Assembly: GCA_964572045.1 (NCBI GenBank) | Contig: CAZNEI010000002.1 | Coordinates: 1 to 64,000, forward strand | Length of the DNA: 64,000 nucleotides | DNA from: CBDCKR01 sp964572045 | GTDB taxonomy: Bacteria > Gemmatimonadota > Gemmatimonadetes > Longimicrobiales > Gaopeijiaceae | Direction: 5' to 3' | Part shown: in pieces, positions 53,982 to 62,927 of the stretch | How the letters are laid out: each line of letters begins with the position of its first letter | Position numbering within the stretch: the stretch's first letter is position 1 | Notes under the pieces: model-generated | What the model was told of the DNA's origin: nothing | Seen by the model: only the letters and a program-made list of their open reading frames with translations | Database searches by the model: none | Translations under genes and position numbers: made by a program

Positions 53982-55291
53982 ATACCGTACCTTTGCAAGA
54001 CGCTGGTGATGATCCGAGCCCCCTCCTCCAGCTGTTTCTTGGAGTGGGCTGCCGAGATGGACATGCGGAAGCGCGACTTGTGCTTCGGGACCGCCGGATA
54101 CTTGACCGGATTGAGGTAGATTCCCTCGTACATCAGCGCCTCCCCGATCTCGAAGATTCGGGCGTCATCCTGCACCATGATCGGAATCACCTGGCACTCC
54201 GAGTCCCCGACCGAAACGCCCGCGTCGCGCAGCTTTTTCTGCATGAAGTCCACGTTGTCCCAAAGACGGGTGCGGAGCTCCGGCTCGGCCTCGAAGAGGT
54301 CGAGCGCTTTGAGGAGGCCGGCCGACACCACCGGAGACAGGCCGCAGGAGAAAAAGCGGGACCGCGAAAAGCCCCGAAGGTAGTTGATCAGCTTCCGGGA
54401 GCCGGCCACGAAGCCGCCCTGACCCCCCAGACTCTTCGAGAACGTGCCCACATGGATGTCGATCTCGTCCTCGTAGCCGAAGTGCTCGGCCACGCCGCGT
54501 CCGGTCTCGCCGTAGATGAAGGTCGAATGGGCTTCGTCGATGAGGATGCGCGCTCCGTGGCGCTGGCACACCTCGACGATCTCGGGGACGACGGCGACGT
54601 CGCCGTCCATCGAGTAGACGCCCTCGATGAGCACGAGCTTCTTGCCGTCGAAACGCTTCAGCTTACGCTCGAGGTCCTCGACCTTGTTGTGGCGGAAGAA
54701 GCGGCTTGTCGCCTTGGAAAGGATCATCCCGTCCACGAGGCTCGCGTGGGCGTATTGGTCGGCGACCACGAGGTCACCCGACCGCATGAGGCCCGCGATC
54801 ACACCGACGTTCACGCTGTAGCCGGTAGGGAAGAGGAGCACCGCTTCCTTGCCCTTGAAGGCCGCCAGCCGGTCCGCGAGTTCGTAGTGCACCTCAAGCG
54901 CACCGGATAAGATGGGCGAGCCCGACGCGCCGTTGCCGTAGCGGTGCGCGGCCTCGACGACGGCTTCCTTGACCTCAGGGCGGTACGACAGGCCGAGGTA
55001 GTTGTAGGAGGCGAAGTTCAGCAGCCCCGTGTGAATCTCGTCCGTCTGGGTGTTGCGGATGTCGACGCGCGTGTCCGGGGCGCCCTGCATCGGGAGGCCG
55101 TAGAGATAGTAGCCGGCCGGCTTCGAGTCCCTGTACCAATCGTCGAAGGGGTCGAGCATGCCAAACGCGTCGTTGCCCGACCCGAAGTAGAAGTTCGTGT
55201 AGTCATACTGCATCGCGAGGGGGAGCTGCTTCCCCATCTGGTCCGTGAACATCCGGGCCTTTGGGGTCGGTTCCTTCTTGTTGTCTCGCAT
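53939..55291 (-). CDS. Alpha-oxoamine synthase, serine palmitoyltransferase-like
   Basis: A 450-residue PLP enzyme of the AOS family (condensing acyl-CoA or acyl-ACP with an amino acid). After a ~90-residue N-terminal extension come FASYNYLGLS, GNGASGSPILSG, LIEGVYSMDG, the PLP contacts IDEAHSTFIYGETGRG (D252, H255) and the Schiff-base Lys K286 in TFSKSLGGQGGFVAGS. SPT, AONS, KBL and ALAS share this fold; the length and the neighbouring lipid kinase favour SPT. ATG 55291 has GGAGGGAGG upstream; the frame extends to 55546 but is not family-like. Substrate is inferred, not shown. Confidence 0.85.
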   Translation of the reverse strand: MRDNKKEPTPKARMFTDQMGKQLPLAMQYDYTNFYFGSGNDAFGMLDPFDDWYRDSKPAGYYLYGLPMQGAPDTRVDIRNTQTDEIHTGLLNFASYNYLGLSYRPEVKEAVVEAAHRYGNGASGSPILSGALEVHYELADRLAAFKGKEAVLLFPTGYSVNVGVIAGLMRSGDLVVADQYAHASLVDGMILSKATSRFFRHNKVEDLERKLKRFDGKKLVLIEGVYSMDGDVAVVPEIVEVCQRHGARILIDEAHSTFIYGETGRGVAEHFGYEDEIDIHVGTFSKSLGGQGGFVAGSRKLINYLRGFSRSRFFSCGLSPVVSAGLLKALDLFEAEPELRTRLWDNVDFMQKKLRDAGVSVGDSECQVIPIMVQDDARIFEIGEALMYEGIYLNPVKYPAVPKHKSRFRMSISAAHSKKQLEEGARIITSVLQRYGICPKTEDTITSTTG

Positions 55292-55411
55292 CCGGGCCCT
55301 CCCTCCGACGTCCGACCGTGGCTCCGATGGCGGCGGCTCACGCGCACGCGCCTGCCCGCCGACCCCAGGGGGATTGCCACCGGGGCCCTGAAAGCTACGC
55401 CTTTGGCGGGT

Positions 55412-55464
55412 GGGGTCCAGGGCCCGCCTCGTGTCCGACGCCAGAGGAGCGGGCCCTGGACCCC
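55412..55464. repeat. Perfect 16-bp inverted repeat between divergent operons
   Basis: GGGGTCCAGGGCCCGC (55412-55427) recurs in reverse complement at 55449-55464, with 21 bases between. It is almost equidistant (about 120 nt) from the oxoamine-synthase start at 55291 and the sdhC start at 55589. As RNA it would be a very stable stem in either leader. Possible roles are an operator, an attenuator, a bidirectional block to read-through or a small RNA. No other gene or RNA was recognised in 55292-55588. Confidence 0.85.
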
Positions 55465-55588
55465 GGTAGTCCTCCCCCGTATTCTTCGGACCGACTTCGT
55501 ACGGGCGCGCCCTAGGACCCGCCCCGACTCCCTCCGACGTTACCATGGGCGGAGGGGCACGTGCACGCTTCAGATGGAGGGCCTAGTC

Positions 55589-56395
55589 GTGCCGGATGCG
55601 GTAGTCTCTCTCCCGACCCCCCGACCCTTCGGCCAGACGAGTCGACCCGACGCGTGGTGGGTCAAGCCCCTGGTCGTCTTCCTCGGACTCTCGACCTTCG
55701 TCGTCTACAGCACGTGGGCCGCGTTCCAGGGCGAATTCTACGAGTCGGGGCCCTACCTCTCGCCCTTTTACTCGCCCGAGCTCTTCGGTGACTCTCCGCA
55801 CGCTCTCTTGGGGCCGAGACCGGGGTGGTGGCCCCGATGGTTGCCCTTCTCTCCCGCCTTTCTGATCCTCTGGGCGCCCGTGGGGTTCCGTCTCACCTGC
55901 TACTACTACCGGGGAGCCTACTACAAGGCCTTCTGGGCGGATCCGCCTTCGTGTGCGGTCGGCGAGCCGCGGACCGGCTACCGGGGAGAGCGCCGCCTCC
56001 CCCTCGTCCTCCAGAACGTGCACCGCTACTTCCTGATCTTCGCCCTCGCGCTTCTCGTCTTCCTCTCCTTCGACGCGTGGAAGGGGTTCTGGTTCGAGGA
56101 CTCGGCGACGGGCTCCATGGCCTTCGGCGTGGGCGTCGGGAGCCTCGTCCTCGTGCTCAACGTTCTCCTGCTGGGCGGGTACACGCTCGGCTGCCACTCC
56201 CTCAGGCACATCGTCGGGGGCCGCCTGAAGCAGATCTCGAAGCGACCGGCCCAGGCCGCCACGTACCGATGCGTCTCGTGCCTGAACCGCCGACACATGA
56301 TGTGGGCGTGGCTGAGCCTCGTCTGGGTGGGCTTTGCGGATCTTTACGTTCGTCTGTGCGCGATGGGGATCTGGACGGACTTGAGGATCCTCTGA
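55589..56395 (+). CDS. sdhC: Succinate dehydrogenase membrane anchor (Sdh1-type SdhC)
   Basis: A 268-residue integral membrane protein with about five hydrophobic segments (WWVKPLVVFLGLSTFVVY, SPAFLILWAPVGFRLTCYY, YFLIFALALLVFLSF, VGVGSLVLVLNVLLLGGY and MMWAWLSLVWVGFADLYV). The pattern and the order membrane subunit-flavoprotein-iron-sulfur match the mycobacterial Sdh1 type. Histidines at NVHRY and CHSLRH are possible haem or quinone ligands. The GTG at 55589 has GGAGGG seven bases upstream; ATG 55574 is an alternative. The stop overlaps the sdhA start by 1 nt. Confidence 0.82.
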   Translation: MPDAVVSLPTPRPFGQTSRPDAWWVKPLVVFLGLSTFVVYSTWAAFQGEFYESGPYLSPFYSPELFGDSPHALLGPRPGWWPRWLPFSPAFLILWAPVGFRLTCYYYRGAYYKAFWADPPSCAVGEPRTGYRGERRLPLVLQNVHRYFLIFALALLVFLSFDAWKGFWFEDSATGSMAFGVGVGSLVLVLNVLLLGGYTLGCHSLRHIVGGRLKQISKRPAQAATYRCVSCLNRRHMMWAWLSLVWVGFADLYVRLCAMGIWTDLRIL

Positions 56396-58212
56396 TGGCC
56401 GACTACCGGATTCAGGAGTACGACGTGCTAGTGGTAGGGGCCGGAGGAGCGGGCCTCCGGGCGGCGATTGAGGCGGCGAGCCGGGGCGTGAGCGTCGGCG
56501 TCGTGTCCAAGTCTCTGCTGGGCAAGGCGCACACGGTCATGGCGGAAGGGGGGGCGGCGGCCGCGATGGCGAACATCGACGAGCGTGACGGGTGGGAGGT
56601 CCACTTCGCGGACACGATGCGGGGCGGGCAGTACCTAAACCACTGGAGGATGGCCGAGATCCACGCCAGGGAGGCGCCGGACCGGATCCGGGAGCTCGAG
56701 GCGTGGGGCGCCCTCTTCGATCGCACGGCGGACGGGCGGATCCTCCAGAGGAACTTTGGCGGGCACGCCTACCCCCGCCTCGCCCACGTGGGAGACCGTA
56801 CGGGGCTTGAGATGATCCGGACGCTGCAGGATCACGGGGTCCACCAGGGGATCGACTTCCACATGGAGTGCACGGTCACACGTCTCCTCACCACGGCCGG
56901 TCGCGTGGTGGGTGCTTTCGGCTACGAACGGGAGAGGGGGCGTTTCGTCGTCTATCGCGCGGGCGCGGTCGTGATGGCGACGGGGGGGCTCGGCAAGGCC
57001 TATCGCATCACTTCGAACTCGTGGGAGTACACGGGCGACGGGCACACACTCGCCTACGATGCGGGCGCGGAGCTGATCGACATGGAGTTCGTCCAGTTCC
57101 ACCCGACCGGCATGGTCTGGCCCTCCTCGGTCCGGGGGATCCTCGTGACGGAGGGCGTACGGGGAGAGGGGGGCGTGCTCCGGAACAGCGTGGGGACGCG
57201 CTTCATGTTCGAGGGAATTCCCGAGCTCTACCGGGGCCAGACGGCGGACTCCGAGGAGGAAGGGTGGCGATATTGCACCGGGGATCCCGGCTCAAGGCGC
57301 CCTCCCGAGCTCCTCACGAGGGATCACGTGGCGCGGAAGATCCTCAAGGAGGTCGAGGAGGGGCGGGGGAGCCCGCACGGCGGCGTGTATCTCGACATCG
57401 CGTGGCTGCGGGAGAAGGTGCCGAACCATGCGGAGCACATCCGGCGGAAGCTCCCGGGGATGTATCACCAGTTCAAGGAGCTGGCGGGGCTCGACATCAC
57501 GGAGACACCGATGGAGGTGGGACCCACGACTCATTATGCGATGGGAGGGATCCGCGTAGATCCCGAGACGCAGACGTCGACCGTCCCGGGCCTCTATGCG
57601 GCGGGCGAGTGCGCGGCCGGGCTGCACGGAGCGAACCGACTCGGGGGGAACTCGCTCTCCGACCTCCTCGTCTTCGGGAGGCGGGCAGGAGAATACGCTA
57701 CGGTGTTCGCCAAGCAGAACGGAACGGAACGACCCGACGGAGCGCAGGTAGAGGCGGCGGCGGCCGAGGCACTCGCCCCTTTCGAGCGAAACGGGGGGAG
57801 TGGCGAGAACCCCTACCAGATCCAGTACGACTTGCAGGATGCGATGCAAGAGAACGTCGGGATCATCCGTGACGGGGCGAAGCTCTCGACGGCGATCGAG
57901 ACGATCGCCCGCCTGCGGGAGCGCGCCGGGAACACCGTCTCTCCCGGGAGTCGGGAGTACAACGGCGGTTGGCACACCGCGCTCGACCTGCACAACCTCC
58001 TCACCTCTGCGGAGGCGGTGGCGCGGGCCGCGCTCGCGAGGAAGGAGAGCCGGGGTGCACATACCCGGGACGACTTCCCCGGGAAGGACCCCGAATGGGG
58101 CCGGGTGAATCTGGTCGTGCGGAAGGGGGAGAGCGGGGAGATGGAGGTGGAGCGGGTGCCGGTCCCGGGTGTGCCCGAGGCGCTCGGTGCCATCATCAGG
58201 GAGATGGGCTGA
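56395..58212 (+). CDS. sdhA: Succinate dehydrogenase flavoprotein subunit
   Basis: A 605-residue FAD subunit. N-terminal VVGAGGAGLRAAIEAASRG binds FAD, the HTVMAEGGAAAAMAN segment includes the covalent-FAD region, EFVQFHPTGM and LTRDHVARKILKEVEEGRG carry active-site His/Arg residues, and THYAMGGIRVDPETQT and GLHGANRLGGNSL are conserved. It oxidises succinate to fumarate in the TCA cycle. Its start and stop overlap its neighbours by 1 nt on each side. Fumarate reductase shares the fold, but the Sdh1-type partners favour SDH. Confidence 0.95.
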   Translation: MADYRIQEYDVLVVGAGGAGLRAAIEAASRGVSVGVVSKSLLGKAHTVMAEGGAAAAMANIDERDGWEVHFADTMRGGQYLNHWRMAEIHAREAPDRIRELEAWGALFDRTADGRILQRNFGGHAYPRLAHVGDRTGLEMIRTLQDHGVHQGIDFHMECTVTRLLTTAGRVVGAFGYERERGRFVVYRAGAVVMATGGLGKAYRITSNSWEYTGDGHTLAYDAGAELIDMEFVQFHPTGMVWPSSVRGILVTEGVRGEGGVLRNSVGTRFMFEGIPELYRGQTADSEEEGWRYCTGDPGSRRPPELLTRDHVARKILKEVEEGRGSPHGGVYLDIAWLREKVPNHAEHIRRKLPGMYHQFKELAGLDITETPMEVGPTTHYAMGGIRVDPETQTSTVPGLYAAGECAAGLHGANRLGGNSLSDLLVFGRRAGEYATVFAKQNGTERPDGAQVEAAAAEALAPFERNGGSGENPYQIQYDLQDAMQENVGIIRDGAKLSTAIETIARLRERAGNTVSPGSREYNGGWHTALDLHNLLTSAEAVARAALARKESRGAHTRDDFPGKDPEWGRVNLVVRKGESGEMEVERVPVPGVPEALGAIIREMG

Positions 58213-58970
58213 TGGCTCGGGGGAGCTTCAGGATCTGGCGCGGCGACGCCAAGAGCGGTGCATTCGAAGATTACGCGATCGACGTGAGCGAGGGGATGGT
58301 CGTCCTCGACGCGGTGCATCAGATTCAGGCCGAACAGGCTCCGGATCTTGCCGTGCGCTGGAACTGCAAGGCGGGCAAGTGCGGTTCGTGCTCGGCAGAG
58401 GTGAACGGCGTTCCCCGCCTCATGTGCATGACTCGGCTCAGCTCGCTCCCCGAAGACCGGCCGGTGACGATCGAGCCGATGAAGGCCTTTCCCCCGATCA
58501 AGGACCTCGTGACCGACGTCTCCTGGAACTACGAGGTGAAGAAGGGGATCCGGCCCTTCCGCCCTCGTCCGCCCGACGCGGACGACGGCACCTGGCGGAT
58601 GGACCAGCGCGACGTGGACCGGGTGATGGAATTCAGAAAGTGCATCGAGTGCTACCTCTGCCAGGACGTCTGCCACGTGCTCCGGGAGCATCACAAGCAC
58701 GCGGAGTTCATCGGTCCGCGGTTCTTGGTGTATGCGGCGGCACTCGAGATGCACCCCCTCGATCAGGAGACTCGCGCGCGCGACCTCTGGAAAGCCGGCG
58801 GGATCGGGTACTGCAATATCACGAAGTGTTGCACCAACGTCTGTCCTGAGCACATCACGATTACCGACAACGCGATCATTCCCCTGAAGGAGCGGGTGGT
58901 CGATCAGTTGTTCGACCCGGTCTCGCGCGCCTTGCGCGTACTGACGGGCCGTAGGGGAGGGGCGCCTTAG
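58212..58970 (+). CDS. sdhB: Succinate dehydrogenase iron-sulfur subunit
   Basis: A 252-residue three-cluster protein. The [2Fe-2S] motif is CKAGKCGSCSAEVNG with a later Cys (LMCMTRL). The [4Fe-4S] and [3Fe-4S] motifs are KCIECYLCQDVCH and TKCCTNVCPEH. It relays electrons from SdhA to the quinone site in the membrane anchor. It starts 1 nt inside the sdhA stop and closes the sdhCAB operon. Confidence 0.95.
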   Translation: MARGSFRIWRGDAKSGAFEDYAIDVSEGMVVLDAVHQIQAEQAPDLAVRWNCKAGKCGSCSAEVNGVPRLMCMTRLSSLPEDRPVTIEPMKAFPPIKDLVTDVSWNYEVKKGIRPFRPRPPDADDGTWRMDQRDVDRVMEFRKCIECYLCQDVCHVLREHHKHAEFIGPRFLVYAAALEMHPLDQETRARDLWKAGGIGYCNITKCCTNVCPEHITITDNAIIPLKERVVDQLFDPVSRALRVLTGRRGGAP

Positions 58971-59063
58971 TCGGCTGGGAACGCGGGGCGTCGGACGCAG
59001 GCGTGAGGCGGGCCGGAGGCAGGGCATATGTCTTCTCCCCCTGAACGAGGGGAAGAGCAGAGA

Positions 59064-59498
59064 ATGAAGCGGCACCTCTTGAGGGCTCTCGCTCCGGCCG
59101 GCTCCACTGCGGCGGCCCTACTAGTGATCGCCTGCGATCCGGGAGTACCGGACGCCGTCGACGAGGCGCCTCTCGACGTGCAGTCGGACCCGGGGGCAGC
59201 CGTAGCCGGCGATGCGCCACCGGCGCCCCTGGGCATCCCGAGGCCGCGTGGTGGGCGGCCATGGCCCTTGGTCTTCGTGGACGGTGTGGAAGTCGGCGCG
59301 GGAACCCTGGCGCTCGACACGCTCGACCCCGACGACATCGACCGGATCGAGGTCATCAAGGGAGAGGCCGCCACCGACCGGTTCGGAGACCGCGCCGAGG
59401 GAGGCGTCATCCTCATCTTTACGAGAATCGCCCAGCCGGCCCAGCCCGAGAAGCCGCTCACGGACGAGGAGGAGACAGGGGGCCCGGGATTCGACTAG
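59064..59498 (+). CDS. Lipoprotein with a stand-alone TonB plug-like domain
   Basis: A 144-residue lipoprotein. The signal ends in LLVIAC (Cys about 24), an Asp/Pro/Ala-rich linker follows, and residues ~70-130 have the plug-domain pattern VFVDGVEVGAG, LDPDDIDRIEVIKGEAATD and DRAEGGVILIFTR. In full receptors this plug precedes a 22-strand barrel; here no barrel follows. It could be a decoy or regulatory plug, or a surface lipoprotein. It lies about 90 nt after sdhB. The ATG at 59064 has GGGGAAGAG upstream. Between it and the S9 gene (59499-59685) nothing was recognised. Confidence 0.75.
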   Translation: MKRHLLRALAPAGSTAAALLVIACDPGVPDAVDEAPLDVQSDPGAAVAGDAPPAPLGIPRPRGGRPWPLVFVDGVEVGAGTLALDTLDPDDIDRIEVIKGEAATDRFGDRAEGGVILIFTRIAQPAQPEKPLTDEEETGGPGFD

Positions 59499-59685
59499 GA
59501 CTAGGCGGGCTTGGCCGGCTCGGGGGAAGGACGGCGGGCACGCCTCAAGGACCCGGCGCGACCCTTCAGGGCGGCGGAGCTTCCGATCCTCGATATGCTC
59601 GCAGGACCGCAGGGAGCTTCAGAACGCGCCGATCGGCCAGTCTCCTCCGGCTCCGTCCGGGAGTCTGCGCCCGATGGGACGCGCC

Positions 59686-61737
59686 TCAGCCGTCCTCTGT
59701 TGTCACCGGTGACTTGTGGGTCCCCCATTTCTCGAACCACTTGCGCAGGTACAGCTGCGTGCGGAGGAAGTTCGAGGGGCGCGAGCTCGTCCCGTGCCAC
59801 TCCTCCTGAAAGCGTATCATCACTGTGGGAACGCCCAGATACTGCAGCGCCTGATAGAATTCCTCGGTCTGGCCCATCGGGGTCCGAAGGTCCATTTCCC
59901 CGGTCAGGAGCATGGTCGGTGTGGTCACGTTCCCGACGTAGAAGATCGATGAACGGTCGATCCACTCCGCAGGGTCCTCCCAGAAGGGCTTCTCGAAGGT
60001 GCGCGTGTAGCTGATGGCGTCCGAGGTGCCCATCGCCGACATCCAGTTCACGATGGGACAGTTGGCCGACGCGGCTCGGAAGCGGGCGGTGTTGCCGACG
60101 ATGTAACTTGTGAGGATGCCGCCCCCCGAACATCCGTAGACGAACAGATTGTCCGGGTCCACGTAGCCGCGGTCCAGCATCTCGTCCACTCCCTCCATCA
60201 AGTCCGGGAACTCGGCCCCGGGATAGTCGTGGTTGATGGCGTTGGCGAACGCAGTCCCGTAGCCGGTGCTCCCGCGCGGGTTGGTGTAGAGCACCACGTA
60301 CTCGTTGGCGGCGTGTTCCTGGAAGGCGAAGTTGAATCCTCCGTTGTACATGCTGTGGGGGCCGCCGTGAATCACCAGCATCATCGGATAGAGCCGAGAC
60401 GGATCGAAGTCGGGCGGCTTCACGACCCAACCCTGGATGCGGAAGCCGTCCCCGGAGTCGTACCAGATCTCCTCCACTTCCCCGAGCTGCACGTAGCCCA
60501 AGACGTCCGCGTTCACCTCCGTGAGACGGCGGGTGTCGTGCGGGCTCTCGAGATCGAAGCGGTAGACGTCGCCCGGCTCGTGCGCGCCCGAGATCACCCC
60601 GACTCCCACGCCGTCGTCCGAAAAAGACGACAGGGTGACTAGGTGGTTGCCCGAAGTGAGCTGCGTCACCCCGCCCTCCGCGGCGACGAAGTGGAGTTGC
60701 CGGTAGCCGTCCCGGTTGACGGTGAAGTAGAGTCCACCACCGTCCGGTGCCCACCTCATGTCTCCGACCTGCCGGTCGTAGTCCCCGGAGATGATGCGCG
60801 ACCCCGAGCCGTCGCGGTTCATCAGGTAGATCTTTCGGTTCCGATAGGTGTCGCGGTGAGCGTCGATGCCGGTGTAGGCGATGAGCGAGCCGTCCGGGGA
60901 CGGGACCGGATCGCCGTCCGGACCCCGTCTCTGCGTGAGGCGCCGGATGCCACCGTTCGCCACCGCCACCGCATAGATCTCCGATTCCTGCCAGTGGGCG
61001 GGACGGTCCCAGTCCTCCTCCCGGTAAGACGTAAAGTAGATTTCGGTGCCGTCGGGGCTCCACCGGATGTCGGCATGGTTCCAGTCCCCGTTAGTCAGCT
61101 GGCGCGCCGTGCCCCCCTCGGCGGGGACGACGAAGACGTGGGTCCAGCCGGTATCGACGTACCCCCGCCGATCGCGCTTGTAGGCGGCCCTTTCCACCAC
61201 CTTGGGCTCGCTCACCCATTGCGCGCCTTCGGGACGGTCCGGAAGCTCCACGCCGGCGAAGTCGGCCCGGTCGGGGACTCGAGTGGTGAAGGCGATCCAC
61301 GTGCCGTCGGGCGACCACTGTGCCCCCGAAGGTGCGTCGTCCAGCCGGGTGACCTGGCTGACCGCGCCCTCCGCATCCATCCAGCGGACGAAGAGCTGCG
61401 AGCCTTCGGGTTCGCCTCTCGCCGAGAAGAGGATGCGCGAGCCGTCGGGCGACCAGGCCGCGTCGCTTCCTTTGATCAGGTGGCGAGCGCGGGAGCCGTC
61501 GGCGTTCATCATCCACAGCGACGATTCCCGCCGGTCTCCCTGCTTGTCGATCCAGCCGCGCGTGTAGACGATGCGCTCCCCGTCAGGCGAAATGCGCGGA
61601 TCGGAGACGCTCTCCATGTCCAGATAGTGCGTGAGGGAGAGCCGTTGCTGAGCGGCCGAGGGGACGGCGGCGCAGACGACGGCGAAAGCCGCGACGGCGG
61701 AAGCGACGATCCGGGTGACGATTGGTGAGGGTCTCAT
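59686..61737 (-). CDS. Secreted S9-family peptidase (acylaminoacyl-peptidase-like)
   Basis: A 683-residue exported serine peptidase. Signal at ~8-30 (VASAVAAFAVVCAAVPSAAQ), a beta-propeller built from WSPDG-type repeats (DAAWSPDGSRILFSAR, IRWSPDGTEIYFTSY, MRWAPDGGGLYFTV), then the alpha/beta-hydrolase domain: nucleophile GCSGGG (Ser), acid in GEMDLRTPM (Asp) and His in EEWHGTSS. The catalytic triad looks intact. ATG 61737 has GAGGAG upstream. Likely a periplasmic or extracellular oligopeptidase. Confidence 0.93.
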   Translation of the reverse strand: MRPSPIVTRIVASAVAAFAVVCAAVPSAAQQRLSLTHYLDMESVSDPRISPDGERIVYTRGWIDKQGDRRESSLWMMNADGSRARHLIKGSDAAWSPDGSRILFSARGEPEGSQLFVRWMDAEGAVSQVTRLDDAPSGAQWSPDGTWIAFTTRVPDRADFAGVELPDRPEGAQWVSEPKVVERAAYKRDRRGYVDTGWTHVFVVPAEGGTARQLTNGDWNHADIRWSPDGTEIYFTSYREEDWDRPAHWQESEIYAVAVANGGIRRLTQRRGPDGDPVPSPDGSLIAYTGIDAHRDTYRNRKIYLMNRDGSGSRIISGDYDRQVGDMRWAPDGGGLYFTVNRDGYRQLHFVAAEGGVTQLTSGNHLVTLSSFSDDGVGVGVISGAHEPGDVYRFDLESPHDTRRLTEVNADVLGYVQLGEVEEIWYDSGDGFRIQGWVVKPPDFDPSRLYPMMLVIHGGPHSMYNGGFNFAFQEHAANEYVVLYTNPRGSTGYGTAFANAINHDYPGAEFPDLMEGVDEMLDRGYVDPDNLFVYGCSGGGILTSYIVGNTARFRAASANCPIVNWMSAMGTSDAISYTRTFEKPFWEDPAEWIDRSSIFYVGNVTTPTMLLTGEMDLRTPMGQTEEFYQALQYLGVPTVMIRFQEEWHGTSSRPSNFLRTQLYLRKWFEKWGTHKSPVTTEDG

Positions 61738-62145
61738 CGAGTGCTCTCCTCTGTCCCTGTGGATGAACGGCTCCCGCTCGGGACGCGGGAGATCGCCGGT
61801 TCGCATCCGGCTGCCCGATTGATCTTGGACGATTCTGGGAGTCCGTTGCCGAGTTTCCGGGGAGTGTCAATCCCGACACAATGAGTCGCCGGGCGCCCTT
61901 CTTCCAGTGGACGGAGTCGTTTCCGAACGCCCGCGCGAAGCCGTCCGCATCGTACGGAAGGGACGTCGTCCGATACGTTGCGGTGGCTGGGGACGGGGAA
62001 TTCTCGGTGCCGGGCCTCCCAGATACGGTGCCTCGTGATTGAGGAGACGGCTTGGTGCTCTGTCAACGATGGGCGAGCGGGGAGTCGACACAGGAGCCCG
62101 GCCTCCGGAAGCGGATCCCGTGTCCCCGCAGCTCCCCGGCGGTCC

Positions 62146-62172
62146 TTGACACCTTTTTCGGCGCACTAGAGT
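62146..62172 (+). promoter_or_regulatory. Candidate tRNA-Asn promoter
   Basis: TTGACA (62146-62151) and TAGAGT (62167-62172) with a slightly short 15-base spacer, 38 nt upstream of the tRNA. A T-rich run follows. The wider gap 61738-62209 shows no other feature. Confidence 0.45.
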
Positions 62173-62209
62173 TTTTTCCTTGCTCAGCAGACATTTCGGT
62201 GTGAGCTGA

Positions 62210-62282
62210 TCCCGCGTAGCTCAGTTGGTAGAGCAGTCGGCTGTTAACCGACTTGTCGCTGGTTCGAGTCCAGCCGCGGGAG
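62210..62282 (+). tRNA. tRNA-Asn (anticodon GTT)
   Basis: A complete cloverleaf: acceptor TCCCGCG pairs with CGCGGGA, D-arm GCTC/GAGC, anticodon stem GTCGG/CCGAC with loop CTGTTAA (anticodon GTT at 62243-62245), T-arm GCTGG/CCAGC with loop TTCGAGT, and discriminator G. The CCA end is not encoded. Confidence 0.97.
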
Positions 62283-62324
62283 TCACTTGTCGAGCGCGCA
62301 CTAGAGCGGCTCGATCGTTGACGC

Positions 62325-62356
62325 GAAGCCCCGGAGGGCTGCCCCTTCGGGGCTTC
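62325..62356 (+). terminator. Hairpin terminator downstream of tRNA-Asn
   Basis: GAAGCCCCG (62325-62333) pairs with CGGGGCTTC (62348-62356), about 45 nt after the tRNA. The stem is strong but lacks a T-run, so it is probably an RNA 3'-end or factor-assisted terminator. Confidence 0.6.
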
Positions 62357-62927
62357 GTCGCATCTACCGTCTTTCCAGAAAGTTACGACCGTTTCCGACA
62401 TGCGACGTCGTTTCCGAATTCTCCGATCTTCGCACCGAGTTGCCTCACGGCCCTTTTCGTCAAAGGCCCCCGCGTCTTGCCATCTGCCAACCGGTGCCGT
62501 TCGGCATCCGTCGGAGGCCGGACGATCGGGATCCGGCGGATCACCGACAGCGGCGCTGGCCGTGAGAAGGAACCGTTGCGGGTGCCGGCGACATCGCCCG
62601 CGCCCGAGGTCGACCGGATTCGGCGGCTCCCGCCGACCGGTGGGGTGGCTCGGCCCTTCCGCCGCCGCCGCGCCACTGCTTGAGATTCGGCGCGTCTTTC
62701 GTGTTCAGTGTCACAACCGGCTCCGACGATCGGTCTGATGGCGAGAAAGCAGGCGTTCCCACCTCGGGGTTCGGGGCGGAAGATCGATTCCGCCGGCAAC
62801 TCCCGGTTCCTCGGGCGTGGCATCGGGTCCTTGGACGGGAACCCCGGGGGGGGCTGTGCATCCTGAAGCGACGGGAGCCGATCACATGAGGGCTCGCAGA
62901 CTCCAGCGTGCCCAGGAACAGGTCAGC
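62357..62927. other. Gene-poor region downstream of tRNA-Asn
   Basis: About 570 bases without a convincing gene. Open frames here are arginine/proline/serine-rich and lack any family signature or good start. No repeat of the tRNA 3' end or integrase gene was seen, although such sites are common next to tRNAs. Confidence 0.4.

Noticed and set aside
54944..55573. Upstream extension of the sdhC frame through the divergent intergenic region
   Set aside because: The frame is open for hundreds of bases before 55574, but the residues are low-complexity and overlap the oxoamine-synthase gene; the GTG at 55589 has a proper ribosome-binding site.
55825..56394. N-terminal extension of SdhA by about 190 residues
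   Set aside because: It is the sdhC coding region read in the sdhA frame; the ATG at 56395 gives the normal SdhA N-terminus and a 1-nt overlap.
59501..61063. A 520-codon minus-strand frame within the S9 peptidase gene
   Set aside because: It is a shifted frame of the peptidase, whose WSPDG repeats and catalytic residues lie in the other frame.
62383..62823. A 146-codon open frame on the minus strand downstream of tRNA-Asn
   Set aside because: Arginine/proline/serine-rich, no family signature, no good ribosome-binding site, and an equally long frame exists on the other strand; typical of chance frames in GC-rich DNA.
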